Below are positions 15,068-22,802 of a DNA stretch of 24,142 nucleotides, piece by piece. This DNA comes from Dehalococcoidia bacterium UBA1151. Its GTDB lineage: Bacteria; Chloroflexota; Dehalococcoidia; Lucifugimonadales; Lucifugimonadaceae. The translations under genes were made by a program, and so were the position numbers. Below the pieces are notes generated by a model, which saw only the letters and a list, made by a program, of their open reading frames with translations, made no database searches and was not told the DNA's origin. The DNA lies in contig DBZV01000071.1 in assembly GCA_002311865.1 (NCBI GenBank), positions 12,690-36,831 of the forward strand, written 5' to 3'. Within the stretch, counting starts at the first letter, position 1; every line of letters starts with the position of its first letter.

Positions 15068-16702
15068 CTAAACCCGCGGTGTGGCCCAGGCTGGGCGAGT
15101 GGTCATGCCGCCGGGCCGGGGCATGCGTTCTACGGGGACTTCGATCAGTGCCGGAGCATCGCGGTAGATCATGTCTTTGATTGTGTTTTCCAGGTCGGCG
15201 GGGTCTTTCACCAGCGCGGACTCCAGACCGTATGCCTTTGCCAGACGGACGTAATCAGGATTCGTCAGCTCCGATTCGTACTGGCCGCCAAATTCCATGT
15301 CCAGATCGCGCGTCACGTTGCCATAAGCATTGTCGTTGAAGATGACCGTCACCACGTTGATGCCGTACTTCATCGCCGTCGCCATCTCAGGCGACTGGTA
15401 GCCGAAGCCGCCATCACCGGTGACACAAATCACCGGCACATCGGGCTTTGCCAGTTTGGCGCCGAGGGCCGTTGGATAGGCGAAACCCAGGTTTCCGGAA
15501 TAGCCAGAGTCGATGTAGGTCCGGGGCATATACGTCTTGTAGTTCGTGCGGCCGTAGTAGCCCAGTTGCGTCATGCCGTAGATGGCGATCCCATCTTTTG
15601 GGATACCGGCCCTGACGGCATTATTGAAGCTCTCCTGCGGCTCTGTCAGATGTTCCGGGCGTGCCAGGAACTCCCTGACGTTTGCAACGGCATCTGCGGG
15701 GGATGGGCGGCTTGACGCGTCTGTCTCTCCGAGCGCTGCGTGCAATTTGAGCAGAGTCTCGCGAGCATCGCCAACAAGTGGCGTTGTGTTCTTGTGGAAG
15801 CGTCCAATCTCATCGGCGTCCACGTCAATCTGGATTATCGATGTGGACTCGCTGAACATTCCCAGCGCGTTCCGGGTGCCAACAGCAAGTACCAGGTCAG
15901 GGTCCGGGAGCCCGCCTTTTGTAAGCATGGCCATACCCGCGGTGGTCAGGTGCAGGGGGTGATCATCGGGAATAATGCCTTTGCCCGCGGCGGTGGTGCG
16001 CACAGGGATGTTGAAGTCGTCCGAAATTTCACGCACAGCATCGTAGGCCTGCGACAGATGCACGCCGCTGCCGGCGTAGATAATCGGGTTGTCGGCATCT
16101 GCCACTGCTTTTGCTGCAGCTTCAATCTCAGCATCGGCCGGGGTGAGTCGCTCCTGTGGCGGCGCCTCCAGAAGCTCTACCTCATCCAGCCCCAGCATCA
16201 CCTCGGGCGGCACGTCCACATAGACCGGGCGCGATCGTCCTGAGCGCAGTTGGCGGACTGCCTCGGTCATGATCCCAGGCACATCGCTGATTTCAAGCAT
16301 GCGACCTTGCCACTTGGTGATCGGCTTGATTATGTCCATCTGATCGTTCACTTCGTGGAGGGCGCCGGTGTTGCCACCAATCGTGTCTCGGGGAGTCTGA
16401 CCGGCTATCAGCATCACCGGTGAGTTGGTTGCGAAGGCGGTCGCTAGCCCGCCGGCCGCGTTGTAGACGCCGGGTCCGGGAACCACCATCACGGGGGCGA
16501 TGCGGTTGCCCGTGCGGGCGTAGCCGTCGGCCAAATATGTCAGCGCGAACTCGGACCGAGGAGTGATCATGCGGATTCCGGGTTCATCGCGAATTGCCAC
16601 GGTTAGTCCGTACATCTGCACGCCCGGGAGGCCAAATATGATTTCAACGCCCGCTCGAACCAGTGATCGGACGATGGCTTCTCCGCCGGTCATGCGTGGC
16701 AT
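15068..16702 (-). CDS. TPP-dependent enzyme, acetolactate-synthase-like (paralogue 1)
   Basis: 544-residue thiamine-pyrophosphate enzyme of the acetolactate synthase/benzoylformate decarboxylase superfamily. The N-terminal PYR domain has the catalytic Glu51 in TPRSEFALTYLADGYAR and the PGPGVYNAAGG segment. The middle domain contains NPIIYAGSG. The C-terminal PP domain binds Mg-TPP through VTGDGGFGYQ and FNDNAYGN near residues 425-460. GGGAG nine bases upstream supports the ATG. It is a paralogue of the gene at 19008-20642, with equal length and many shared runs such as ALHEVNDQMD. No small regulatory subunit (IlvH) is nearby, so a catabolic decarboxylase or carboligase seems likelier than branched-chain synthesis. 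Substrate unknown. Confidence 0.9.
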   Translation of the reverse strand: MPRMTGGEAIVRSLVRAGVEIIFGLPGVQMYGLTVAIRDEPGIRMITPRSEFALTYLADGYARTGNRIAPVMVVPGPGVYNAAGGLATAFATNSPVMLIAGQTPRDTIGGNTGALHEVNDQMDIIKPITKWQGRMLEISDVPGIMTEAVRQLRSGRSRPVYVDVPPEVMLGLDEVELLEAPPQERLTPADAEIEAAAKAVADADNPIIYAGSGVHLSQAYDAVREISDDFNIPVRTTAAGKGIIPDDHPLHLTTAGMAMLTKGGLPDPDLVLAVGTRNALGMFSESTSIIQIDVDADEIGRFHKNTTPLVGDARETLLKLHAALGETDASSRPSPADAVANVREFLARPEHLTEPQESFNNAVRAGIPKDGIAIYGMTQLGYYGRTNYKTYMPRTYIDSGYSGNLGFAYPTALGAKLAKPDVPVICVTGDGGFGYQSPEMATAMKYGINVVTVIFNDNAYGNVTRDLDMEFGGQYESELTNPDYVRLAKAYGLESALVKDPADLENTIKDMIYRDAPALIEVPVERMPRPGGMTTRPAWATPRV

Positions 16703-16843
16703 TCAGAAATTCTCCCTGGGCACAGGTGCTGTTGTATTGCCGGGCGATTCTATCCGTAGCGGCGCATGACGTGCGCTTTCCTGGAGGACATTCTTATCGG
16801 CACGCAAAACCTGGGCGCACGCCATGAGCCACTATCGGATGGG

Positions 16844-16879
16844 TTCCGGATATCTCCGCTAAGCTTGCAATTCCGGGAT
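16844..16879 (-). repeat. 36-base palindromic repeat, copy C
   Basis: Reads on the minus strand from ATCCCGGAAT at 16879 to CCGGAA at 16844, with GCGGAGATAT in the second half. It matches copy B at about 31 of 36 positions. It lies 141 bases upstream of TPP enzyme 1 and is inverted relative to copies A and B. A 14-base run GGGCGCACGCCATG at 16813-16826 next to it recurs at 18924. Confidence 0.7.
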
Positions 16880-16929
16880 GGCGCACCAAAGCTGGCACTG
16901 AGGACGGGAAGGGATGGAGTAGTTCTAGA

Positions 16930-17670
16930 TCACGCCTTGAGCGCCTTGAGGTACAACTGCACTGCAGCCGGGACGAACATCACGTCGAACCCCAGGAACA
17001 GGAAATCGATTCCGTCTCTCAGCGCGGCCTGACCCTGTTCAGGAGTTATCGCAGACCTACCGTTGCGAAACCCTTTTTCCGCAATCTTTTTCTCTGCGAT
17101 TTGGAGAGCAGCGACCACTTCCTCATGTGCAGGATTGTCCATGTGCCCCATATTTACAGCAAGGTCCAGCGGTACCGCGAGCGCGCCGTCTAGTCCCTTC
17201 ACGGAAAGAATTTCGTCCAGATTCTCGATTGCCGTTGGGTGTTCGATCAGAAAGGTGATCTTCGTATCTTCGTTGGCAGTAGCCGCGTATTCGAACATGC
17301 CTTTGTCGCGTTGGTATTGAGTGCGGAATGGGCCGAATCCGCGGGTTCCAAATGGTGGGTATTTTGCCGCGGATACGGCAGCCTGCGCCTCCGCTCTGGT
17401 GGTCACCATCGGCACCACTACGTTCTCCGCTCCAGCACCGAGAGCCAGTTTGATCAGATTTGGATCATTCCCTGTTACCCGAATCCAGGCTTCGGCGGGC
17501 GTATGCCTCAGCGCAGTAACCATGCGATAGGCGGGTTCGATTGATATGGGTCCATGCTCCATGTCAATCAAGACCACCCCGCAGCCAGCATTGCCGCAGA
17601 TCTGAGGCAGCTCGGGCGACGGTGAGGTTAGTCCAATTCCTAACGTCGGTACGGCTTGTGTATCCGGCAT
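16930..17670 (-). CDS. HpcH/HpaI aldolase family protein
   Basis: 246-residue class II aldolase of the HpcH/HpaI group, which cleaves 4-hydroxy-2-oxoacids to pyruvate or glyoxylate plus an aldehyde. Visible features are IDMEHGPISIE with the catalytic His, WIRVTGND (Arg), PPFGTRGFGPFR, Glu in FLIEHP (expected metal ligand) and Asp in VPLDLAVNMG (second metal ligand). AAGGGA four bases before the ATG supports the start. It lies upstream of TPP enzyme 1 on the same strand, separated by 227 bases that contain repeat copy C. An aldolase making pyruvate next to a TPP enzyme that uses 2-oxoacids is a plausible pathway link, but not shown. Confidence 0.87.
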   Translation of the reverse strand: MPDTQAVPTLGIGLTSPSPELPQICGNAGCGVVLIDMEHGPISIEPAYRMVTALRHTPAEAWIRVTGNDPNLIKLALGAGAENVVVPMVTTRAEAQAAVSAAKYPPFGTRGFGPFRTQYQRDKGMFEYAATANEDTKITFLIEHPTAIENLDEILSVKGLDGALAVPLDLAVNMGHMDNPAHEEVVAALQIAEKKIAEKGFRNGRSAITPEQGQAALRDGIDFLFLGFDVMFVPAAVQLYLKALKA

Positions 17671-17731
17671 AAATTCCCTTCTCGGACGCGCCCACGCCTT
17701 TGATATCTCTCGTTACGTCCGCATGAAGAGG

Positions 17732-18106
17732 TTATTCGGTCGTTTCAGCCTCATGGAAAAGGACTTCGACAAATGGCCTGCCTTCGGCTGGCGGTTCGTC
17801 ACTGCTATCTCGCCCGCGGAATCTGGCGGTCATGAGTGCGTCGCGTTCCTCGGGATCGGTGATTACCCTGGCCGTTGCTGGAAGATCTGCCTGAACGGCG
17901 CCTTTCAGGTGCATCGTGAATTCCGGATTGGCGATGAGGTTTGCGAGCCAATTTCTTCGGCCCGGCTTCCCGGTGATGATGATCCGGCCGTCGATGTTGT
18001 GGAACCAGATCTCGATTCGCCTTGGCGCGCCTGATCGTCGTCCGATCGTGGTGATGTCGATCACGACATCCCTGCCCTGAAGCGCGTTTTTTATACGGTC
18101 GTCCAT
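17732..18106 (-). CDS. Deazaflavin-dependent nitroreductase family (DDN-like)
   Basis: A short, single-domain protein of 124 residues from the ATG at 18106. The TIGRxSGAPRRIEIWFHN segment, GKPGRRNWLANLIANPEFTMHL and the final beta strands fit the split-barrel Ddn family, whose members bind F420 or flavin and reduce quinones or nitro compounds. The frame extends upstream to 18208 but those 34 residues (rich in Ser, Arg, Cys) do not resemble the family. An F420-type cofactor is inferred only from the family. It may be cotranscribed with the aldolase gene, 61 bases downstream. Confidence 0.75.
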   Translation of the reverse strand: MDDRIKNALQGRDVVIDITTIGRRSGAPRRIEIWFHNIDGRIIITGKPGRRNWLANLIANPEFTMHLKGAVQADLPATARVITDPEERDALMTARFRGRDSSDEPPAEGRPFVEVLFHEAETTE

Positions 18107-18481
18107 TGCGTGAAGGCCTTTCCGGAAGCGGTGGGCGGATTGGCACACGGTACTGCATTCAGGTAGAGATCGCGCGGTTGTGAGTGAAACGCGGGGTTCT
18201 GAAGCCAATTCACATGCAATGCGCCGCTACGGGATGGGGCGTGGGCGGTGTGTGTGATGCTGGCGTTCCGCGCGTTGCACTTAGCGCGGATATCGTAACG
18301 ACTTTGGTGTTTGATACAATAGATTTCCCATTTGGCAATACGGCGGCCTCAACTCTTAACGTTATTAGTTGTGACCGCGCGCAAAGATCACTGCACTTGC
18401 TCCCCGGATACGCTCCCCGCGCACCCATTGGGCCTGCGCTCGGGTTGATGCGAATTAGTTTGTCCGCGAAAGCGGAGGAGA
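18107..18481. other. Divergent intergenic region upstream of the RRM gene
   Basis: About 375 bases between the DDN-like gene and the RRM gene with no credible ORF. It contains a TACAAT at 18315-18320 as a possible -10 for the RRM gene, without a matching -35 at the right spacing. Its last 20 bases hold the hairpin listed separately. A leader of more than 150 bases would fit the long leaders common for cold-inducible RNA-binding proteins. This is an inference. Confidence 0.4.
18463..18478 (+). promoter_or_regulatory. GNRA-loop hairpin overlapping the RRM ribosome site
   Basis: TCCGC (18463-18467), tetraloop GAAA, GCGGA (18472-18476). The right arm includes the first GGA of the GGAGG ribosome site (18474-18478). 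Folding would mask part of the site and could act as a temperature- or protein-sensitive switch. Confidence 0.4.
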
Positions 18482-18796
18482 ATGCAGTTGAATATCTACG
18501 TAGGAAACCTCAGTTTTGACACGACCGACGATTCACTTCGTACGGCGTTTGCAGTTCACGGTTCAGTGGACTCAGCCCGTGTGATCACCGATCGAGAGTC
18601 TGGTCGCTCACGTGGCTTCGGTTTCGTTGAGATGCCGGACAGTGGTGAGGCCAACACAGCAATGTCGGCGATCACCGGCACAATGCTCGACGGACGCGAA
18701 GTCAACGCCAACGAAGCCAAGCCTCGAGAAGACCGTGGCGGCGGTGGTCGAGGCGGTTACGGTGGTGGTGGTGGCGGTGGCGGACGCCGCTGGTAG
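18482..18796 (+). CDS. Glycine-rich RRM RNA-binding protein
   Basis: 104-residue RNA-binding protein with one RRM. RNP2 IYVGNL is at 5-10 and RNP1 RGFGFVEM at 44-51, followed by a tail from about 83 with a run of Gly and Arg (RGGGGRGGYGG) ending in RRW. Proteins of this type are cold-inducible in cyanobacteria and other bacteria. ATG at 18482 is only three bases after GGAGG. A TTG at 18488 is nine bases from it and would give MNIYVGNLSF, closer to the family's start, so it may be the true start. A strong terminator follows. Confidence 0.9.
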   Translation: MQLNIYVGNLSFDTTDDSLRTAFAVHGSVDSARVITDRESGRSRGFGFVEMPDSGEANTAMSAITGTMLDGREVNANEAKPREDRGGGGRGGYGGGGGGGGRRW

Positions 18797-18834
18797 TCAC
18801 TGAGGCCTAACGGCTGAAGCCCATTGAATGATAG

Positions 18835-18868
18835 AAGACCCCGATGATTCATCGGGGTCTTTGCTTTT
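18835..18868 (+). terminator. RRM gene terminator
   Basis: AAGACCCCGAT (18835-18845) pairs perfectly with ATCGGGGTCTT (18851-18861) across loop GATTC, followed by TTTGCTTTT. It lies 38 bases downstream of the RRM stop. Confidence 0.9.
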
Positions 18869-18923
18869 AGCCCGCCGCGCGGCAGGCATCCTTTGGTGTT
18901 TGCGCGATGCCGAGGGAGGGGCC

Positions 18924-18943
18924 GGGCGCACGCCATGCGCCCC
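18924..18943. repeat. GC-rich inverted repeat (GGGCGCA/TGCGCCC)
   Basis: GGGCGCA at 18924-18930 pairs with TGCGCCC at 18936-18942 and is followed by CTACC. The form GGGCGCA-N-TGCGCCCCTAC resembles intergenic palindromes common in many genomes. Its left 14 bases recur at 16813-16826. It lies between the RRM terminator and the TPP enzyme 2 stop, so it may also act as the TPP enzyme 2 terminator. Confidence 0.5.
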
Positions 18944-19007
18944 TACCTGTGATGTGGCGTGCGCAGGGGGCGGGGCGCAACTGTCGCAGACGCCCACACG
19001 CGGCGAT

Positions 19008-20642
19008 TTACTTCTGGGGCTTGGTCCATTCCGGGCGGGATGATGCTGGCCAGGGGCGGGGCATGCGAGTGAATGGGACTTCGATGAGTACGGGTTTGTC
19101 GAGTTGTACTGCATCGGCGACGGTGTTTTTGAGCTTAGAGTGATCATCCACCTTGATGCCTTCGACACCGTATGCGGCTGCGAGTTCCATGTAGTCGGCG
19201 TTGTGGAGTTCCACCTCGTATTGGCCGCCGAAGTCCATATCGAGGTCGCGCGCTACGTTGCCGTATGAGTTGTCGTTGAACAGCACGGTCACCACGTTGA
19301 TGCCGTACTTCACGGCCGTTGAGAGTTCTGGCGTGTGGTAGCCGAAGCCGCCATCACCGGAGACGCAGAGGACTGGCTTGTCTGGCTGGGCCACCTTTGC
19401 GCCTAGCGCGGTTGGGAAGGCGTAGCCAAGGTTCTCTGAGTAGCCGGAGTCGATGAAGGTGTACGGCTCGTAAACGGGCCAGTAGGTGCGTGAGATATAG
19501 CCAAGCTGGGTGACGCCGTAGATTGCGATGCCAGCGTCCGGAAAGCCTGCTCGAATGTCATTCAGGAGAGTGTTCTGCGGCTCGGTTCGGCCTTTTGGGC
19601 CTGCCATCTCTTCTCGGACCGCCGCAACTTTATCGACCGGTGATGACCGATTGATGCCCGCATCTGCGATAGCGTCAGCAAGTGCTGGGATTGTCGACTT
19701 TACGTCGCCAACGAGCGCGAGCGTGGCATCTTTGCGCAGGCCGATCTCGTACGGGTCGGCGTCAATCTGGATGATCTTCACGTTGGGATTGGGCTTGCCC
19801 ATGGCGAGGCGGGAGCCGATGACCAGCATGACGTCGGTATCGGCCATGACTTCTGCAAGTCGGCCAACGGCGCGCGAAACGCCGCCGAAGACGTGGGGGT
19901 GGCGGTCACTGATGGAACCCTTGCCGCCGCGTGACGTGAAGACGGGGATGTTGGTTTTGTCTGTCAGGGCTTCCAGTTCATCGGTGGCAGCGCCGCGGAG
20001 AACTCCACTACCAGCGTAGATGATGGGATTGGAGGCGCCCGCGATGATTTTCGCAGCCTCTTCCAGCTTCTCCTCTGATGGCGTGGGCCTCGCGCGCGGC
20101 GCCGACTCAAGCAGATCGATCTCGTCGAAGTCGAGCATCGCCTCGGGTGGGATGTCTATGTAAACCGGGCGTGGGCGGCCGTTGTTCAGTTGCCTGAACG
20201 CTTCGTGCACGGTATGCGTAACATCGCCGGGCTCCAGCATGCGGCCTTGCCACTTCGTGACGGGTTTGATCGCGTCCATCTGGTCGTTGACTTCGTGGAG
20301 CGCACCAGAGTTGCTGCCAATGGTGGCGCGCGGTGTCTGGCCGGCTATGAGGAGGACCGGCGATGATACTGAGTAGGCAGTGGAGAGCCCGCCTGCGGCG
20401 TTATAGACGCCGGGTCCGGGGACTACGAGTGCCGCGCCCACGCGTCCGCCGGCGCGCCCGTATCCGTCCGCCATGTGAGTGGTGGACATTTCCGAGCGCG
20501 TGGTGATCATTCGAATGCCGGGCTCGTCTCGGAGTGCGGTCATGATGCCGTACATCTGCACGCCGGGAATGCCGAAGATGACTTCGACTCCTTCACGTAC
20601 GAGCGAGCGAATCAGGGCTTGACCACCGGTCATCCTGGGCAT
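19008..20642 (-). CDS. TPP-dependent enzyme, acetolactate-synthase-like (paralogue 2)
   Basis: 544 residues, equal in length to paralogue 1, with the same start (MPRMTGG) and the same order of domains. Catalytic Glu is in TTRSEMSTTHMADGYGR. The PGPGVYNAAGG and ALHEVNDQMD segments are shared. Mg-TPP binding is by VSGDGGFGYH and FNDNSYGN. By eye a little over half of residues match paralogue 1. The middle domain and the residues around the active-site entrance (for example TTAAGKGIIPDD versus TSRGGKGSISDR) differ, so substrates may differ. AAGGAG six bases upstream supports the start. Its promoter region holds repeat copy A and another repeat. An oxalyl-CoA decarboxylase or sulfoacetaldehyde-type role cannot be excluded. 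Confidence 0.9.
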   Translation of the reverse strand: MPRMTGGQALIRSLVREGVEVIFGIPGVQMYGIMTALRDEPGIRMITTRSEMSTTHMADGYGRAGGRVGAALVVPGPGVYNAAGGLSTAYSVSSPVLLIAGQTPRATIGSNSGALHEVNDQMDAIKPVTKWQGRMLEPGDVTHTVHEAFRQLNNGRPRPVYIDIPPEAMLDFDEIDLLESAPRARPTPSEEKLEEAAKIIAGASNPIIYAGSGVLRGAATDELEALTDKTNIPVFTSRGGKGSISDRHPHVFGGVSRAVGRLAEVMADTDVMLVIGSRLAMGKPNPNVKIIQIDADPYEIGLRKDATLALVGDVKSTIPALADAIADAGINRSSPVDKVAAVREEMAGPKGRTEPQNTLLNDIRAGFPDAGIAIYGVTQLGYISRTYWPVYEPYTFIDSGYSENLGYAFPTALGAKVAQPDKPVLCVSGDGGFGYHTPELSTAVKYGINVVTVLFNDNSYGNVARDLDMDFGGQYEVELHNADYMELAAAYGVEGIKVDDHSKLKNTVADAVQLDKPVLIEVPFTRMPRPWPASSRPEWTKPQK

Positions 20643-20776
20643 CGATTTCTCCTTGGAGTCGGGTCAGGGGTGAACACAGGTTTTCAGACGAGGCGCAATG
20701 TTACGCCGTATGGCGGGGTGTCGGCACCAGCGCGGCGTGGTTGCCCTTGAAGGAATGTGGCGCGCGGATGCCGCCG

Positions 20777-20798
20777 CCCTTCGACAGGCTCAGGATGG
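20777..20798 (+). repeat. Dispersed repeat of the CTTCGACAGGCTCAGG type
   Basis: The sequence CCCTTCGACAGGCTCAGG at this site is the half-palindromic intergenic repeat found in many bacterial genomes. Its translation gives HPEPVEG on one frame and LSLSKG on another. One copy is seen here. Confidence 0.6.
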
Positions 20799-20832
20799 CT
20801 ACCATTGAGCAACCCCCGCCACCCCGTCCGCC

Positions 20833-20868
20833 ATCCCGGAATCGTAGGCTTCGCGGAGATGTCCGGGA
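20833..20868 (+). repeat. 36-base palindromic repeat, copy A
   Basis: Starts ATCCCGGAATCG, contains GCGGAGATG and ends TCCGGGA. The outer arms TCCCGGA/TCCGGGA pair. It is identical to copy B (22657-22692) at about 32 of 36 positions and in the same orientation. It lies 191 bases upstream of TPP enzyme 2 and 104 bases before dinB1. Confidence 0.75.
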
Positions 20869-20971
20869 CCCATCGCACATGCTCGGCACGTGACAGACAC
20901 GGGTTGCCGCTTGCCAACATTCACGACAGCCTATGCACCCGTGACACCGGAGTCGTATTGGAGATCGCACG

Positions 20972-21487
20972 ATGACGTTCAAAATCGTAGTCCGCAGCGC
21001 GTTTGACGAGTACCTCAGAGAGATGCACACAGCCATGGACGGCCTCACGCCGGAAGATCTTCGGTGGCAGCCAGATCCGGGCAGCAACCACATCACATGG
21101 CTGGTCTGGCACATGGCGCGGGTCGAGGACGGCTGGGTGTCAGAGGCGCGCAAGACTGAGCAGGTCTGGGCCACCAGCGACTGGCCTGAGAAGCTGGGAT
21201 TGGCAGATCTGGGCGGCAGCAACGGTTGGGGTTGGGACGCAGAGCAGGTTGCGGGAATGCCTGAGATTTCGAAAGACAATCTCATCGGTTATTACGCAGA
21301 CGTGCGAGCTGTAACCTTCGCTGAATTCGACAAGATGACAGATGCCGACATGAGTTTGCCGTGGTCGCACCCGAAGAGCAGTTTGACATCGATTGCCTCG
21401 ATATTTGGGCACATCATCGTTGAAGAGAGCCAACACCTCGGTCAGATCGCATTCATAAGGGGTATGCTGCGCGGCACGAACAACTGA
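20972..21487 (+). CDS. DinB/DUF664-like protein 1
   Basis: 171-residue four-helix-bundle protein of the DinB/YfiT superfamily, whose members bind a divalent metal with three His and often act as thiol-dependent transferases. Metal candidates are His47 in ITWLVWHMARVED, His147 and His155 in FGHIIVEESQHLGQI. The N-terminal FDEYLREMHTAMDGLTPEDLRW helix is typical. GGAG lies eight bases before the ATG. First of three tandem paralogues, nine bases before the second. No cofactor or substrate can be read from the sequence. Confidence 0.85.
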   Translation: MTFKIVVRSAFDEYLREMHTAMDGLTPEDLRWQPDPGSNHITWLVWHMARVEDGWVSEARKTEQVWATSDWPEKLGLADLGGSNGWGWDAEQVAGMPEISKDNLIGYYADVRAVTFAEFDKMTDADMSLPWSHPKSSLTSIASIFGHIIVEESQHLGQIAFIRGMLRGTNN

Positions 21488-21496
21488 GGGGGAATC

Positions 21497-22057
21497 ATGA
21501 GCTTCAAAGACTCGGTTCGTATTGGGCTTGACAGAAATTTAGAGGGGATGCGCCAGGTGCTGGACGGTCTAACCCCTGAGGAACTACTCTGGCAGGCGAT
21601 CCCAACTACCAACCACATCACCTGGATACTCTGGCATATGGCGCGTGGAGAAGATATTTTTGTTGGGCGAGCTCTCGATCTCGGCTCATCCTGGATCGAT
21701 GGAGATTGGGCGTCGAGCCTCAGGTTTGGCGAAGATGATGACGATACCGGAGCCGGATGGACAATCGAGCAAGTCGCCGCGATGCCGGAAGTGTCCATAG
21801 ACCTACTACGTGACTACCATTCCGCGGGAGGTGAGCGGACGTTGGCCGAATTCGAAAAATTGACAGATCCTGACATGGATCGGGTGTATCACCCCATGCC
21901 GCGCTGGGACGTTACGGGAGCACAATTGTTCAGCATCATCGTCACGGAAAGGAGCGCACACATGGGTCAGATCGCTTTCAGCCGAGGGATGCAGCGAGGG
22001 CTTGAAGGCCAGGATCAGCGGGCCAGAGAATGGATGAGAGAAATGAGGCGCCCTTAG
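21497..22057 (+). CDS. DinB/DUF664-like protein 2, atypical metal site
   Basis: 186 residues, paralogue of its neighbours. It shares NHITWILWHMARGED (His at the first metal position), a later AHMGQIAFSRGM and the overall layout. It lacks the His expected eight residues before the final His: the neighbours have GHIIVEESQH, this one LFSIIVTERSAH. It also has a C-terminal extension (QDQRAREWMREMRRP). A GGGGG stretch precedes the ATG. It is nine bases after dinB1 and 38 before dinB3, probably one transcript. The missing ligand suggests a changed or lost metal site. Confidence 0.82.
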   Translation: MSFKDSVRIGLDRNLEGMRQVLDGLTPEELLWQAIPTTNHITWILWHMARGEDIFVGRALDLGSSWIDGDWASSLRFGEDDDDTGAGWTIEQVAAMPEVSIDLLRDYHSAGGERTLAEFEKLTDPDMDRVYHPMPRWDVTGAQLFSIIVTERSAHMGQIAFSRGMQRGLEGQDQRAREWMREMRRP

Positions 22058-22095
22058 GCTGCCTGGTCTCGACTCGAACAATTTAAGGAGTAGTC

Positions 22096-22611
22096 ATGAG
22101 TTTCAAAGACGCAGTTCTCAACGGTCTGGACGAGTTTCTTCAAGGTCTCAAGAAGGCCGTCGATGGTCTCAGCGCCGAAGAGCTTCGATTCCAGGCGAGC
22201 CCGACGTCCAACCACATCACGTGGCTCGTCTGGCACATGTCACGAGTGGAGGATAACTGGCTCACGCGGGTTAGCGGCACGGACTCCGTCTGGGACACCG
22301 GCGGCTGGGCTGAGAAGACCGGCGTGACCGGGGAGGTGTACGCGGGCGGCAACAACAAAACCATGGAGGAAGTCAGTGCGTTGCCTGATATCCCCATCGC
22401 AACATTGCTTGATTACTACGACGCTGTCCGAGCGCGGACACTTGGTGTACTGGACGGCATGACCGATGCCGATATGGAGATAGGCCACGAAAACCCTCGC
22501 TACGGCACCACCACCAACGCATGGATCTTCGGCCACATCATCGTGGAGGAGAGCCAGCATCTTGGCCAGATCGCGTTCATCCGAGGGATGCAGCGGGGGC
22601 TGGGCGCGTAG
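22096..22611 (+). CDS. DinB/DUF664-like protein 3
   Basis: 171 residues, the same length as protein 1 and closer to it than to protein 2. It keeps the three metal His: NHITWLVWHMSRVEDNW and FGHIIVEESQHLGQIAFIRGM. AAGGAG, five bases before the ATG, is the best ribosome site of the three. The stop is followed by repeat copy B and then a terminator at 22752. The order 1-2-3 with proteins 1 and 3 most alike suggests that duplication was not a simple stepwise series. Confidence 0.86.
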   Translation: MSFKDAVLNGLDEFLQGLKKAVDGLSAEELRFQASPTSNHITWLVWHMSRVEDNWLTRVSGTDSVWDTGGWAEKTGVTGEVYAGGNNKTMEEVSALPDIPIATLLDYYDAVRARTLGVLDGMTDADMEIGHENPRYGTTTNAWIFGHIIVEESQHLGQIAFIRGMQRGLGA

Positions 22612-22656
22612 ACTTCGCCCCCGGTTCCATCTGGCCTGCGGGGCGCACCACCCCTC

Positions 22657-22692
22657 ATCCCGGAATCGCAGGCTCTGCGGAGATATCCGGGA
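22657..22692 (+). repeat. 36-base palindromic repeat, copy B
   Basis: Starts ATCCCGGAATCG, has an inner GCAG-GCT-CTGC hairpin and ends ATATCCGGGA. Outer TCCCGGA/TCCGGGA arms. It is 45 bases after the dinB3 stop, and with copy A brackets the dinB cluster as direct repeats about 1.8 kb apart. Confidence 0.75.
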
Positions 22693-22751
22693 TCCAGGCA
22701 CACACACCCGCGACAGGAAATCGCACCCAAAATCGTCACGACGCAAATGAA

Positions 22752-22785
22752 GAGGCCGGGCATCATGCCCGACCTCTCGTGTTTT
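22752..22785 (+). terminator. dinB operon terminator
   Basis: GAGGCCGGGC (22752-22761) pairs with GCCCGACCTC (22767-22776) with one mismatch, loop ATCAT, followed by TCGTGTTTT. It lies between the dinB cluster and the convergent lipoprotein gene and may serve both. Confidence 0.75.
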
Positions 22786-22802
22786 CGGTTGTGGGTTGGG
22801 CA

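Larger units (their letters stand above)
20643..20971. other. Repeat-rich divergent gap between TPP enzyme 2 and dinB1
   Basis: No credible gene in 329 bases. It contains two dispersed repeats listed separately (20777-20798 and 20833-20868). Short frames that appear on the minus strand contain HPEPVEG and LSLSKG, peptides that signal repeat-derived, not genuine, proteins. Confidence 0.6.

Noticed and set aside
18370..18395. CRP-like half sites GTGA/TCAC upstream of the RRM gene
   Set aside because: The spacing between the half sites is too long for a CRP site; likely chance.
20701..21285. Minus-strand 194-residue frame across the start of dinB1
   Set aside because: Antisense to dinB1 and includes LSLSKG, a peptide of a dispersed repeat; not a real protein.
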